From assembly GCA_050480245.1 (NCBI GenBank), contig JBCNEQ010000013.1: a stretch of DNA of 64,000 nucleotides, one strand, 5' to 3'. This document shows, one piece after another, positions 53,467-62,177 of this stretch. Under the pieces are notes generated by a model. That model had not been told where the DNA came from, did no database searches, and was given only the letters and a program-made list of their open reading frames with translations. The translations under genes were made by a program, and so were the position numbers. Position 1 is the stretch's first letter; each line of letters opens with the position of its first letter. Origin of the DNA: Anoxybacillus sp050480245 (GTDB taxonomy: Bacteria > Bacillota > Bacilli > Bacillales > Anoxybacillaceae).

Positions 53467-54107
53467 GATGAAACCCCCGGCAAGTTCGGCCATAAAACGT
53501 CGTATCCTTGTGCCTTTAAATCATGAATAATCGCCATCGGGTTCATCGTTTGAATACGAAAAACAAGTACTTTATACATTTCATTTTGATCAGGATAGAT
53601 GAGAACACTTGAAATATTGATGTTACGTTTTTGGAAAACAGAAGCGACTTCGCTTAACATTCCTGCCCGATTCGGCACTTTAATTTCGATTTGCGATCCA
53701 GGTTGGTGAGCCCCTGTCAGTTGCACAAGTGTGTACAACAAATCGCTTTCTGTAATGATGCCGACAAGTTTATTTTCTTTGACAATGGGCATACAGCTAA
53801 TGCGGTGTTCATAAAACAAAGCCGCGACCTCTTCAACAAAATCAAGCGGATGTCCTGTAATGACGTTTGTTTTCATAATGGTGCTTAACGGTTTTTTCAA
53901 ATCTTCGAGATGTTCATTCGCGTGGAAAATAGACGGACTTGCATCGCGTAAATCTCGGTCGGTAACGATGCCGATGACATGTTGTTCATCATCAACAATC
54001 GGTAAATGTCGAATATTTTTTTGCTTAACAATGTTTAGTGCGTCAGCGATTGTGTTTGACGGCTTTAGTGCAATGACATCCGTTTTCATCATTTGTTCGA
54101 CAATCAT
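53463..54107 (-). CDS. acuB: AcuB, CBS-ACT domain protein
   Basis: A 214-residue protein with two CBS domains (residues 1-60 and 75-140, with HLPIVDDEQHVIGIVTDRD and MPIVKENKLVGIITESDLL) and a C-terminal ACT domain (GSQIEIKVPNRAGMLSEVA). Probably an adenylate-sensing partner of AcuA/AcuC; exact role unknown. It follows acuA by 19 bases and overlaps acuC by four. Confidence 0.92.
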   Translation of the reverse strand: MIVEQMMKTDVIALKPSNTIADALNIVKQKNIRHLPIVDDEQHVIGIVTDRDLRDASPSIFHANEHLEDLKKPLSTIMKTNVITGHPLDFVEEVAALFYEHRISCMPIVKENKLVGIITESDLLYTLVQLTGAHQPGSQIEIKVPNRAGMLSEVASVFQKRNINISSVLIYPDQNEMYKVLVFRIQTMNPMAIIHDLKAQGYDVLWPNLPGVSS

Positions 54108-54126
54108 TTCCCCATCCCCTTTGTTT

Positions 54127-54759
54127 TTAATACATGAAGCGGTTCATAAAGCGTAATTGGTCAAATTTTTGAATAGATTGCTGATCGACGCGTTTTCCGA
54201 TTCGAGCCATTAAACAGTTAGCTGGATGTGAACAAATTTCTGGATCGTCCGTTGCGTACCAGACGAGTCCACCTGCGTTCATCATTTTCTCCATTACTTT
54301 TCGATATTCCCATACGTTTAAACCCGTTCGTTTTAAATCCCAATGCCAATAGTATTCTGTTGTAATAATGATGTAATCTTCCATCGCATCATCCATCATA
54401 GCCACTTTCAACAAATTTTTTCCGACACCGTAGCCTCGAAAGTCTGGGATAACTTCAATTGCACCAAGTTCGATTAAATTTTCCATCTTCCCTTGCGACC
54501 ATCTTTCGAGCGGGTCGGGATATAAAAAGGTCACGTAGCCAACGATCGTATGACCGTGGCGAGCAATAATAATTCGTCCTTCTGGAAGGCCAGCAATTTC
54601 AATGAGCGCTTGATGTTGTTGATGCGGCTGACGAAATGCTGTTAAATCGTGATGAAATTCATAACTAGCTAGTTTTTCGGGAGAAATCGGCCCTTCAATA
54701 ATTAACGTTCCTTTCGGTGTTTTTAACTGTTTTGCGTTATATGTTTTTTTATGCTCCAT
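54127..54759 (-). CDS. acuA: AcuA, GNAT acetyltransferase of acetyl-CoA synthetase
   Basis: A 210-residue GNAT acetyltransferase that, in B. subtilis, acetylates a lysine of AcsA and so inactivates it. The acetyl-CoA binding block is DFRGYGVGKNLLKVAMMD. The GGCGGTGGGGTA stretch lies just before the ATG. Head of the acuABC operon and divergent from acsA, its target. Confidence 0.93.
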   Translation of the reverse strand: MEHKKTYNAKQLKTPKGTLIIEGPISPEKLASYEFHHDLTAFRQPHQQHQALIEIAGLPEGRIIIARHGHTIVGYVTFLYPDPLERWSQGKMENLIELGAIEVIPDFRGYGVGKNLLKVAMMDDAMEDYIIITTEYYWHWDLKRTGLNVWEYRKVMEKMMNAGGLVWYATDDPEICSHPANCLMARIGKRVDQQSIQKFDQLRFMNRFMY

Positions 54760-54814
54760 TACCCCACCGCCTACTGAAATGATCTTATTTCAATTATACA
54801 TAAAAAAATAAAAA

Positions 54815-54828
54815 TTAAATCGTTTTCA
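54815..54828. promoter_or_regulatory. cre-like CcpA operator
   Basis: TTAAATCGTTTTCA agrees with TGWAANCGNTNWCA at 13 of 14 positions, in the divergent acuA-acsA region. Regulation of one or both operons by CcpA is inferred. Confidence 0.65.
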
Positions 54829-54858
54829 TAATAGACATAAATGAAAATTTTTTAAAAA

Positions 54859-54887
54859 TTTAGAATTTGTTTATGATATAATATAAT
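54859..54887 (+). promoter_or_regulatory. Probable acsA promoter
   Basis: TATAAT at 54882-54887, with a second overlapping TATAAT at 54877-54882, and a weak TTTAGA -35 (54859-54864). The cre-like site lies 30 bases upstream. Confidence 0.5.
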
Positions 54888-54923
54888 ACGAGTGTACAGA
54901 CTTTAAACAAGGGGGAGTTTGGG

Positions 54924-56645
54924 ATGAGTAAAGTGGAAGCGCTACCAGTCATTCAAGGGGATTTTAACTTGAAAAACTATGAAGAAACATATCAAACGTT
55001 TGACTGGTCCGAAGTAGAAAAACATTTTTCATGGTATGAAACTGGGAAAGTGAACATGGCGTATGAAGCGATCGATCGCCATGTAGAAACGTTCCGAAAA
55101 AACAAAGTTGCTCTTTACTATCGCGATGCGACAAGAGAAGAAAAGTACACATTTAAAGAAATGAAAGAGTTTTCGAACAAAGTAGCCAACGTGTTAAAAG
55201 AAGTGGCTGATGTTGAAAAAGGTGATCGCGTCTTCATTTTTATGCCTCGCTCACCTGAATTATATTTCTCTGTGCTTGGAGCAATTAAACTTGGGGCGAT
55301 TGTTGGGCCGCTTTTTGAAGCGTTCATGGAAGGGGCTGTGCGTGACCGTTTAGAAGATAGCGAAGCGAAAGTCATTATTACGACGCCTGAACTGTTACCG
55401 CGTGTACCTGTAAATGAGTTGCCGGCATTAAAATACGTATTTTTAGTCGGAGATGACATTAAAGAAGAAGGACCATTTTTCGATTTGAAAAAGCGGATGA
55501 ATGCCGCAAGCAAACATTTTGATATTGAATGGGTCGGACGTGAGGATGGACTTATTTTACATTATACATCTGGTTCAACCGGAAAACCAAAAGGTGTATT
55601 GCACGTGCATAATGCCATGATCCAGCATTATCAAACAGCAAAATGGGTATTAGATTTAAAAGAAGACGATGTATATTGGTGCACAGCTGACCCAGGTTGG
55701 GTGACTGGAACATCATACGGCATTTTCGGCCCATGGCTTTGTGGAGCATCAAATGTGATTGTAGGGGGACGTTTTAACCCTGAAACGTGGTACAAAACGA
55801 TTGAAGATTATGGCGTTACTGTATGGTATAGTGCACCGACAGCTTTCCGCATGTTAATGGGTGCAGGGGATGAACTTGTGAAAAAATTTGATTTGCGTTC
55901 ACTCCGTCATATTTTAAGTGTCGGTGAACCGCTCAATCCAGAAGTCGTGCGCTGGGGAATGAAAGTATTTAATCGTCGCATTCACGATACATGGTGGATG
56001 ACAGAAACAGGAGCACAACTCATTTGCAACTATCCGTGTATGGAAATTAAACCAGGATCCATGGGGAAACCAATTCCAGGAGTAAAAGCTGCGATTGTTG
56101 ATGATCAAGGAAATGAATTGCCACCGTATCGTATGGGCAATTTGGCGATTAAAAAAGGTTGGCCATCAATGATGCGCGCCATTTGGAACAATCCGCAAAA
56201 ATACGAATCGTATTTCTTGCCTGGTGATTGGTATGTGTCTGGCGATTCGGCGTACATGGACGAAGACGGATATTTCTGGTTCCAAGGACGGATTGATGAT
56301 GTCATTATGACAGCAGGAGAGCGTGTTGGTCCGTTTGAAGTAGAAAGTAAACTCGTTGAACATCCAGCCGTAGCTGAAGCGGGTGTCATCGGAAAGCCAG
56401 ATCCGGTGCGCGGCGAAATTATTAAAGCATTTGTTGCTTTACGTGAAGGGTATGAGCCGTCTGAAGAGCTAAAAGAAGATATTCGCAACTTCGTGAAAAA
56501 AGGTTTAGCTGCGCATGCAGCGCCACGCGAAATCGAGTTTCGTGACAAACTTCCAAAAACGAGAAGCGGAAAAATTATGCGCCGCGTCTTGAAAGCTTGG
56601 GAGCTAAACTTACCGACAGGTGACTTATCAACAATGGAAGATTAA
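54924..56645 (+). CDS. acsA: Acetyl-CoA synthetase
   Basis: A 573-residue acyl-adenylate-forming enzyme that activates acetate to acetyl-CoA. ATP-binding motif YTSGSTGKPKG at 214-224, TGAQL near 362, the hinge DVIMTAGERVGPFEVE and, at 541-554, KTRSGKIMRR with lysine 550, the residue equivalent to the B. subtilis acetylated K549. GGGGGAG precedes the ATG. Divergent acuABC should control its activity by reversible acetylation; CcpA probably controls transcription. Confidence 0.96.
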   Translation: MSKVEALPVIQGDFNLKNYEETYQTFDWSEVEKHFSWYETGKVNMAYEAIDRHVETFRKNKVALYYRDATREEKYTFKEMKEFSNKVANVLKEVADVEKGDRVFIFMPRSPELYFSVLGAIKLGAIVGPLFEAFMEGAVRDRLEDSEAKVIITTPELLPRVPVNELPALKYVFLVGDDIKEEGPFFDLKKRMNAASKHFDIEWVGREDGLILHYTSGSTGKPKGVLHVHNAMIQHYQTAKWVLDLKEDDVYWCTADPGWVTGTSYGIFGPWLCGASNVIVGGRFNPETWYKTIEDYGVTVWYSAPTAFRMLMGAGDELVKKFDLRSLRHILSVGEPLNPEVVRWGMKVFNRRIHDTWWMTETGAQLICNYPCMEIKPGSMGKPIPGVKAAIVDDQGNELPPYRMGNLAIKKGWPSMMRAIWNNPQKYESYFLPGDWYVSGDSAYMDEDGYFWFQGRIDDVIMTAGERVGPFEVESKLVEHPAVAEAGVIGKPDPVRGEIIKAFVALREGYEPSEELKEDIRNFVKKGLAAHAAPREIEFRDKLPKTRSGKIMRRVLKAWELNLPTGDLSTMED

Positions 56646-56676
56646 AAAAATCGGGCATGGCCCGATTTTTTTAATT
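56645..56676. terminator. Bidirectional terminator between acsA and the PBP gene
   Basis: AAAAAATCGGGC and GCCCGATTTTTT arms between convergent genes. Confidence 0.85.
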
Positions 56677-59484
56677 GGTTGTTGGCTGTTCTTCTACCGG
56701 TTCCTCTGTTGGCTGTTCTTCTACCGGTTCCGCTGTTGGCTCTTCATTGATTGGTAACTCAGGTTGTGTAGCAGGCAACATGCGGATGATATTGGACGGA
56801 TTCGATTCCAATCCAGCAATATCAACAGCGGTAACATAATATATCCCTTGTTTTAATGGTACGCTTTTTTGTTCCCCTTTACGTATCGTGGCAATGATTT
56901 GAAATGAAGCGGTTTCAGCTGTCGCATAATATACTCGATAACCGATCACATCTTGTTCATGATGTTCGTTCCAAACGAGCGTCGTTCCTTTTTGTTGTGC
57001 GGCAAGCGGATCCGGTTTTTTTCCGTTTTCTTGAAGCGTTTTCGCAACAAATACGTGCTTCCATTTGTCATTTTGGGGGAGTAATTTACTCATATCTTTT
57101 ATATGTTGAATTCCCCATTGTTCGAGCAACGAGGCATCTATGATCACGCCTTCTTTTGTAAACTCTCTCGGTGTTGTCGGCAAGGCAGCGTATTGTTCAC
57201 CGTTCAACTCAACAAAAGATCCACTAGCTAAATACGTGTCTTCTTTTTTTGGTACAAATGCCGTACTGAATAAATCGGTTTCTACTAGTCCGAATCGTTT
57301 GCATGTTGCTGACGGAAGTAATCCAGAAATAGCACAATATGACCGTTTGACAATCCCACCTGGCATGCGGAACCGTTCTTTTGGGGCAATGAGTTGCGGT
57401 CGAATATCGTACGCCCCGTTCATCAATTGTGCCCATAGTAGCAAGTTTCTTTGCGAATATGATAACCCTTTATAATTTTTTTCGAGCGATTTCGGTGTAT
57501 CGTATCCCATCCAAATGCCAAACGTGACATTTGGATTTGTTGCTACAAACCATGCATCTTTTATGTTTTGGCTTGTTCCGGTTTTTCCAGCCCAGTCTGC
57601 TGAAAATTTCAGCTTGCCATTTAAAAAGGCGGCCGTGCCGGAGCGAATGACGTCGCGCATCATATCAATCGTTAAATAGGCCGTTTGTGGCGAAAATACT
57701 TCTACCGGCTTTGTTTCATGCTCGTATACGACATTTCCGTTTTTATCGACAATTTTTTCGATTAAGTACGCATCGATAAACGTTCCGCCATTAGCAAATG
57801 TTGCGTATGCGTTTACGTTCTCTTCAATCGTTACCCCTTTTGTCAATCCGCCAAGCGCAAGCGCTAAGTTGCTTCCATCTCCCGTTGTTAAACTCGTGAA
57901 GCCCATTTTTTCTAAATAGGAAATGGGGCGTTGCTCGATGATGCGCGCATACGTCCGAATGGCAGGAATGTTATACGACTTTTTCAACGCATGGCGAACA
58001 GATGTTAAACCGTGCGTTTTGCCATCGGCATTTTTTGGACGATACGGGCCTTGTTGTGTCGAGATTTCCAAATCAATATCCGGAATCACAGTACCTGGTT
58101 GAACGATGCCCATTTCCATCGCTGGAGCATAGACGAGAAGTGGCTTCATCGTTGACCCGTTTGAACGGTATGCTTGTGTTGCGTGATTTAGTTGTTCACG
58201 TTTATAGTCTCGTCCGCCAACAAAGCTAATAATGCGACCTGTTTTGTTTTCGATTAGCATAGCCCCCACTTCTACCGGCTGACGAACGGAAATGATTTGT
58301 CCTGTTTTTTCGTCCTTTTTGCGCACGACTGTATCGCTTCCGAAGTACGGATATTTTTCAACAATGGCTTGCATTCGCTCATATATGTCTTTGTCAATAG
58401 TTGTATAAATCGTATAACCGTTTTGCCGTAATTGCTTCTCGGCTTTTTCAGCGTATTCTTTATATAGTTGATCGTTTGACCGAACATCTTGTGGCTCGTA
58501 TCCGTCTTTTTTTGCTAATAAATCAACAAAAATATCTTTCGCGCGACGTTCGATTTCAAACGTCAACCACGGATATTTTTCCACGGGAGAAGGTGAGGAA
58601 GAAACAAAATCTTTCGTAATGTCGTATGCCAGCGCTTCTTTATATTGCTTTTCTGAAATGTACCCTGCTTTTTTCATGCGTGCTAGTACGGTTTTCATCC
58701 GGTTTAATGCCGGAGATAAATCGTTTTTTAATTCCCCTTTGCTTGTAAACGGAGTATAACGAAACGGACTTTGTGGCAATCCTGCTAAAAAAGCAGCTTG
58801 CGGCAACGTTAATTCCTTCGCATCGATGCCGAAAACGCCTTTTGCTGCAGCTTGAACACCGGCAATATTTCGTCCGGATGCGTTTCTTCCGAATGGTACA
58901 ACGTTAATATATGCTTCTAAAATTTCATCTTTTGAAAAAAACTTTTCTAGTCGTAAAGCGAGTAATACTTCTTTTGCTTTTCGCTCAAACGACACTTCGC
59001 TTGTTAAAATTTGATTTTTTACAAGTTGTTGTGTTAATGTACTTCCTCCGCTGCGCGTTGAGGAGTTTGTTGCTTCTTGAAAAATGGCACGAATAATTGC
59101 TTTTGGTACAACTCCTTTATGCTCATAAAAATGTTCATCTTCTGTCGCGATGACTGCCTGAATGAAGTAAGGAGAAACTTGAGATAGTTTTACTTCGTCA
59201 CGTTCTAAATCTGAACGGAAATAGCCAAGATATTCACGATTGGCGAAGTAAATGTGTGTCGTTTCTTCATAGTTATAAATATCTTTTTTCATTTCTTTGT
59301 ACGGGATCGGTTTGACATCTTTTACAAGTGAGGCGAAATATCCGGCACCGACACCGAAGGCAAAACTAAATGCGCATAAGCTTGCGATGAATATAATTAA
59401 ACATACATTCCAAACGACTTCATATGTGATCGTAAAATGGCGCCATAGTTTTTGCCATGAAAATCGGACTTGTTTTTCTGACAT
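56671..59484 (-). CDS. Class A penicillin-binding protein
   Basis: A 937-residue membrane-anchored glycosyltransferase/transpeptidase that polymerises and cross-links peptidoglycan. N-terminal anchor at about 17-45; transglycosylase block with EDEHFYEHKGV and GGSTLTQQLVKN; transpeptidase with STMK (serine 444), SYN and KTGTS. After it come a fibronectin-III-like domain (about 795-890) and a Glu/Pro-rich tail of 9-codon tandem repeats. ATG at 59484 follows GGGAGG by five bases. Not assigned to a specific B. subtilis paralogue. Confidence 0.9.
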   Translation of the reverse strand: MSEKQVRFSWQKLWRHFTITYEVVWNVCLIIFIASLCAFSFAFGVGAGYFASLVKDVKPIPYKEMKKDIYNYEETTHIYFANREYLGYFRSDLERDEVKLSQVSPYFIQAVIATEDEHFYEHKGVVPKAIIRAIFQEATNSSTRSGGSTLTQQLVKNQILTSEVSFERKAKEVLLALRLEKFFSKDEILEAYINVVPFGRNASGRNIAGVQAAAKGVFGIDAKELTLPQAAFLAGLPQSPFRYTPFTSKGELKNDLSPALNRMKTVLARMKKAGYISEKQYKEALAYDITKDFVSSSPSPVEKYPWLTFEIERRAKDIFVDLLAKKDGYEPQDVRSNDQLYKEYAEKAEKQLRQNGYTIYTTIDKDIYERMQAIVEKYPYFGSDTVVRKKDEKTGQIISVRQPVEVGAMLIENKTGRIISFVGGRDYKREQLNHATQAYRSNGSTMKPLLVYAPAMEMGIVQPGTVIPDIDLEISTQQGPYRPKNADGKTHGLTSVRHALKKSYNIPAIRTYARIIEQRPISYLEKMGFTSLTTGDGSNLALALGGLTKGVTIEENVNAYATFANGGTFIDAYLIEKIVDKNGNVVYEHETKPVEVFSPQTAYLTIDMMRDVIRSGTAAFLNGKLKFSADWAGKTGTSQNIKDAWFVATNPNVTFGIWMGYDTPKSLEKNYKGLSYSQRNLLLWAQLMNGAYDIRPQLIAPKERFRMPGGIVKRSYCAISGLLPSATCKRFGLVETDLFSTAFVPKKEDTYLASGSFVELNGEQYAALPTTPREFTKEGVIIDASLLEQWGIQHIKDMSKLLPQNDKWKHVFVAKTLQENGKKPDPLAAQQKGTTLVWNEHHEQDVIGYRVYYATAETASFQIIATIRKGEQKSVPLKQGIYYVTAVDIAGLESNPSNIIRMLPATQPELPINEEPTAEPVEEQPTEEPVEEQPTTN
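56680..56745 (-). repeat. 27-bp tandem repeat in the PBP 3' end
   Basis: Two full units of 27 bp (56680-56706 and 56707-56733, differing by one base) plus a partial third. On the protein level they give PVEEQPTEE-type nonapeptides, likely variable in copy number. Confidence 0.75.
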
Positions 59485-59582
59485 AGTGACCTCCCATCCG
59501 TATTGTATTTCCATTATTATATCATAATTTGTTTTTTTATATCGGAAAATGTCTAAATTTGTTTGAAGACCTTGACAACGAT

Positions 59583-59611
59583 TTGTGTTTTATGATAAAA
59601 GAGAGTATACT
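59583..59611 (+). promoter_or_regulatory. Promoter of the tyrS leader
   Basis: TTGTGT (59583-59588), 17 bases, TATACT (59606-59611). A TTGACA at 59572-59577 also lies nearby but is not well spaced to a -10 box. Confidence 0.5.
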
Positions 59612-59624
59612 GACATGTAAATAA

Positions 59625-59868
59625 TTGAGCGATGATCGGAATGAGTAGTGCTTATCTCCCTGCGACCAGAGAGCTAGTGGATGGTGCGAACTAGCGCATA
59701 GATGAGCATGAATTACCTCCGGGAGCATCTTTTGCGAACGGCGTGTGCCAAGTAGCAAAAGACGGTGTCGACCGTTATGTCAATGAAGCGAGAGAACATG
59801 TGCGTTCTCTAAGTAGGGTGGTACCGCGATGCAACTCGTCCCTTCGTGTGAAGGACGAGTTTTTTTTA
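59625..59868 (+). promoter_or_regulatory. T-box leader of tyrS
   Basis: The T-box sequence AGGGTGGTACCGCG is at 59815-59828, and the terminator arms ACTCGTCC/GGACGAGT at 59834-59860 are followed by T8. The specifier TAC (tyrosine) is at 59714-59716 in GAATTACCTCC. Uncharged tRNA-Tyr should permit readthrough to tyrS. Confidence 0.93.
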
Positions 59869-59898
59869 TTTCAATAATGGATAGAAAGGGTGGTCGAG

Positions 59899-61158
59899 AT
59901 GGATTTGCTTCAAGATTTGCAATTTCGTGGTTTAATTAATCAAATGACGGATGAGGATGGACTGAAAGCGTTACTAGCAGAGGAGCGTGTAAAATTATAT
60001 TGCGGGTTTGATCCAACAGCAGATAGTTTGCATATTGGTCATTTGCTCCCGATTTTAATGTTGCGTCGTTTCCAACAAGCAGGGCACCAGCCGATTGCGC
60101 TCGTCGGAGGAGCAACAGGGCTGATCGGGGATCCGAGCGGAAAAAAAGCGGAGCGAAAATTGAATGAAAAAGAAACCGTTGCATATTACAGCGAGCGAAT
60201 TAAACAACAGTTAAGCCGCTTTTTAGATTTTGATAACGACAACAATCCGGCCATTATCGCAAATAACTATGAATGGATCGGTTCGCTTGATGTCATTACA
60301 TTTTTGCGCGATGTTGGGAAAAACTTTGGGATTAACTACATGCTCGCAAAAGAATCAGTCCAATCGCGGTTAGAAACAGGCATTTCATTTACGGAATTTA
60401 GTTATATGATTTTACAGGCGTACGACTTTTTAAAACTGTACGAAATGTATGGATGTAAGTTGCAAGTAGGCGGAAGTGACCAATGGGGGAACATTACAGC
60501 CGGGTTGGAACTCATCCGAAAAACAGAAGAAGATGCGAAAGTGTTTGGATTAACCGTTCCGCTCGTCACAAAAGCAGATGGGACGAAGTTTGGTAAAACA
60601 GAAGGTGGAGCGGTATGGCTTGATGCTGATAAAACGTCGCCATATGAGTTCTATCAATTTTGGATTAACACTGATGATCGTGATGTTGTGAAATATTTAA
60701 AATACTTCACGTTTTTATCACATGAAGAAATTATCGAATTGGAAAAACAAACGGCTGAAGCACCGGAAAAACGGGCAGCGCAAAAAGCGTTAGCTGCTGA
60801 GATGACACGCCTTGTTCATGGAGAAGAAGCATTGCGACAGGCGATTAACATTTCTGAGGCGTTATTTAGCGGGGAAGTGGCGAAATTAACAGCGAATGAA
60901 ATTGAGCAAGGATTTAAAGATGTACCATCGTATGTATGCGAAGAACAGGAGATAGCGCTTGTTGATTTGCTTGTAGCGAGCGGTATTTGCCCATCGAAGC
61001 GCCAAGCGCGTGAAGATGTAACAAATGGGGCCATTTACGTAAATGGTGAACGTGTGCAGGACGTAAATAAAGTCATGACAGAAGCAAATCGCATTGAAGG
61101 CCGCTTTACAATTATTCGGCGCGGTAAGAAAAAATATTATTTAATTCGTTACGCATAA
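59899..61158 (+). CDS. tyrS: Tyrosyl-tRNA synthetase
   Basis: A 419-residue class I synthetase with HIGH at 45-48 and KFGKT at 230-234, a tyrosine pocket and C-terminal S4-like RNA-binding domain (SGICPSKRQAREDVTNGAIYVNG). The ATG at 59899 follows AAAGGG; the GTG at 59890 lies within that site. It is controlled by the T-box leader. Confidence 0.97.
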   Translation: MDLLQDLQFRGLINQMTDEDGLKALLAEERVKLYCGFDPTADSLHIGHLLPILMLRRFQQAGHQPIALVGGATGLIGDPSGKKAERKLNEKETVAYYSERIKQQLSRFLDFDNDNNPAIIANNYEWIGSLDVITFLRDVGKNFGINYMLAKESVQSRLETGISFTEFSYMILQAYDFLKLYEMYGCKLQVGGSDQWGNITAGLELIRKTEEDAKVFGLTVPLVTKADGTKFGKTEGGAVWLDADKTSPYEFYQFWINTDDRDVVKYLKYFTFLSHEEIIELEKQTAEAPEKRAAQKALAAEMTRLVHGEEALRQAINISEALFSGEVAKLTANEIEQGFKDVPSYVCEEQEIALVDLLVASGICPSKRQAREDVTNGAIYVNGERVQDVNKVMTEANRIEGRFTIIRRGKKKYYLIRYA

Positions 61159-61192
61159 AAAATCCTCTCTGCTTTGGCAGAGAGGATTTTTT
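61157..61192. terminator. Bidirectional terminator between tyrS and rpsD
   Basis: AAAAATCCTCTCTGC and GCAGAGAGGATTTTT arms. Confidence 0.85.
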
Positions 61193-61193
61193 A

Positions 61194-61796
61194 TTAACGA
61201 GAGTAGAACTCAACGATTAATGCTTCGTTAATTTCTGCAGGTAATTCAGAGCGTTCAGGTAAACGAGTGTAAGTACCTTCTAATTTGTCTGCATCAAGCG
61301 TTAAGTAGTCAGGTACGAAGTTGTTCACTTCAAGTGCTTCTTTAATAATTTGAAGGTTGCGAGATTTTTCGCGAACAGAAATTGTTTGACCTGGTTTCAC
61401 ACGGTAAGATGGAATGTCAACGCGACTGCCATCAACTAAAATATGACCGTGGTTTACTAATTGACGAGCTTGACGGCGTGTGCGTGCAAAGCCTAAACGG
61501 TAAACAAGGTTGTCTAAGCGAGATTCAAGTAAGATCAGGAAGTTTTCACCGTGTTTACCAGGCATTTTTCCTGCTTCTTCGAACGTTTTGCGGAATTGAC
61601 GTTCGTTTACACCGTACATATGGCGAAGTTTTTGCTTCTCTTGAAGCTGCATGCCATATTCAGATAATTTTTTGCGTTGTCCTGGACCATGTTGACCTGG
61701 TGGGTAAGGACGTTTTTGTAATTCTTTACCTGTGCCGCTTAATGAAATGCCAAGGCGGCGAGAAATTTTCCACATTGGACCTGTATAACGAGCCAT
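61194..61796 (-). CDS. rpsD: Small ribosomal subunit protein S4
   Basis: A 200-residue 16S rRNA-binding protein that nucleates 30S assembly. The start MARYTGPMWKISRRLG is family-typical and ATG at 61796 follows AAGGAGG; the longer ORF is a leader artefact. An S4 domain is at about 92-155 (SRLDNLVYRLGFARTRRQARQLVNHGHI). In B. subtilis S4 represses its own gene through leader RNA; the long leader seen here agrees. Confidence 0.97.
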   Translation of the reverse strand: MARYTGPMWKISRRLGISLSGTGKELQKRPYPPGQHGPGQRKKLSEYGMQLQEKQKLRHMYGVNERQFRKTFEEAGKMPGKHGENFLILLESRLDNLVYRLGFARTRRQARQLVNHGHILVDGSRVDIPSYRVKPGQTISVREKSRNLQIIKEALEVNNFVPDYLTLDADKLEGTYTRLPERSELPAEINEALIVEFYSR

Positions 61797-62029
61797 GAAT
61801 GCTCCTCCTTTGTTTTTATTTTTGGTAAAATAAAAACAGTCGTGCCTCACCATTTATCGCCATTTTGTTTTCATGTATCCTCGCCCTAGCAGCTGAGAGT
61901 TACACGATACAACCTCCAATAAGAGATTCATGTTCTCTATGGGGAACAAAATGGACATACAAATGTGAGCACAAAGGCTGCAATATTTTACACAAAGGCT
62001 ATTATAGTTTTTTTTTGCGTCGGAGTCAA
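61797..62029 (-). promoter_or_regulatory. rpsD promoter and long leader, probable S4 autoregulatory RNA
   Basis: On the minus strand a promoter TTGACT (62024-62029), 17 bases, TATAAT (62001-62006) drives a leader of about 200 nt with no coding content before the rpsD ribosome binding site. It can fold into several stems. The position and length match the S4 leader of B. subtilis, but I did not verify the pseudoknot. Confidence 0.65.
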
Positions 62030-62177
62030 CAATTTTTGTATAGTCTTTATTATAAGGATTATGGTATGATATAATTAATAGATCATCAGTTTTATAAAAA
62101 TTACAGAAAATATCATTTTTTTATTTATATGGTTTGTACATATGAAAAGAGGAAGTATGTGCGGGTGAGTGGAAAAA

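Noticed and set aside
59572..59577. TTGACA as the -35 box of tyrS
   Set aside because: At 17 bases the -10 would read ATAAAA; TTGTGT with TATACT 17 bases away fits better, though both remain possible.
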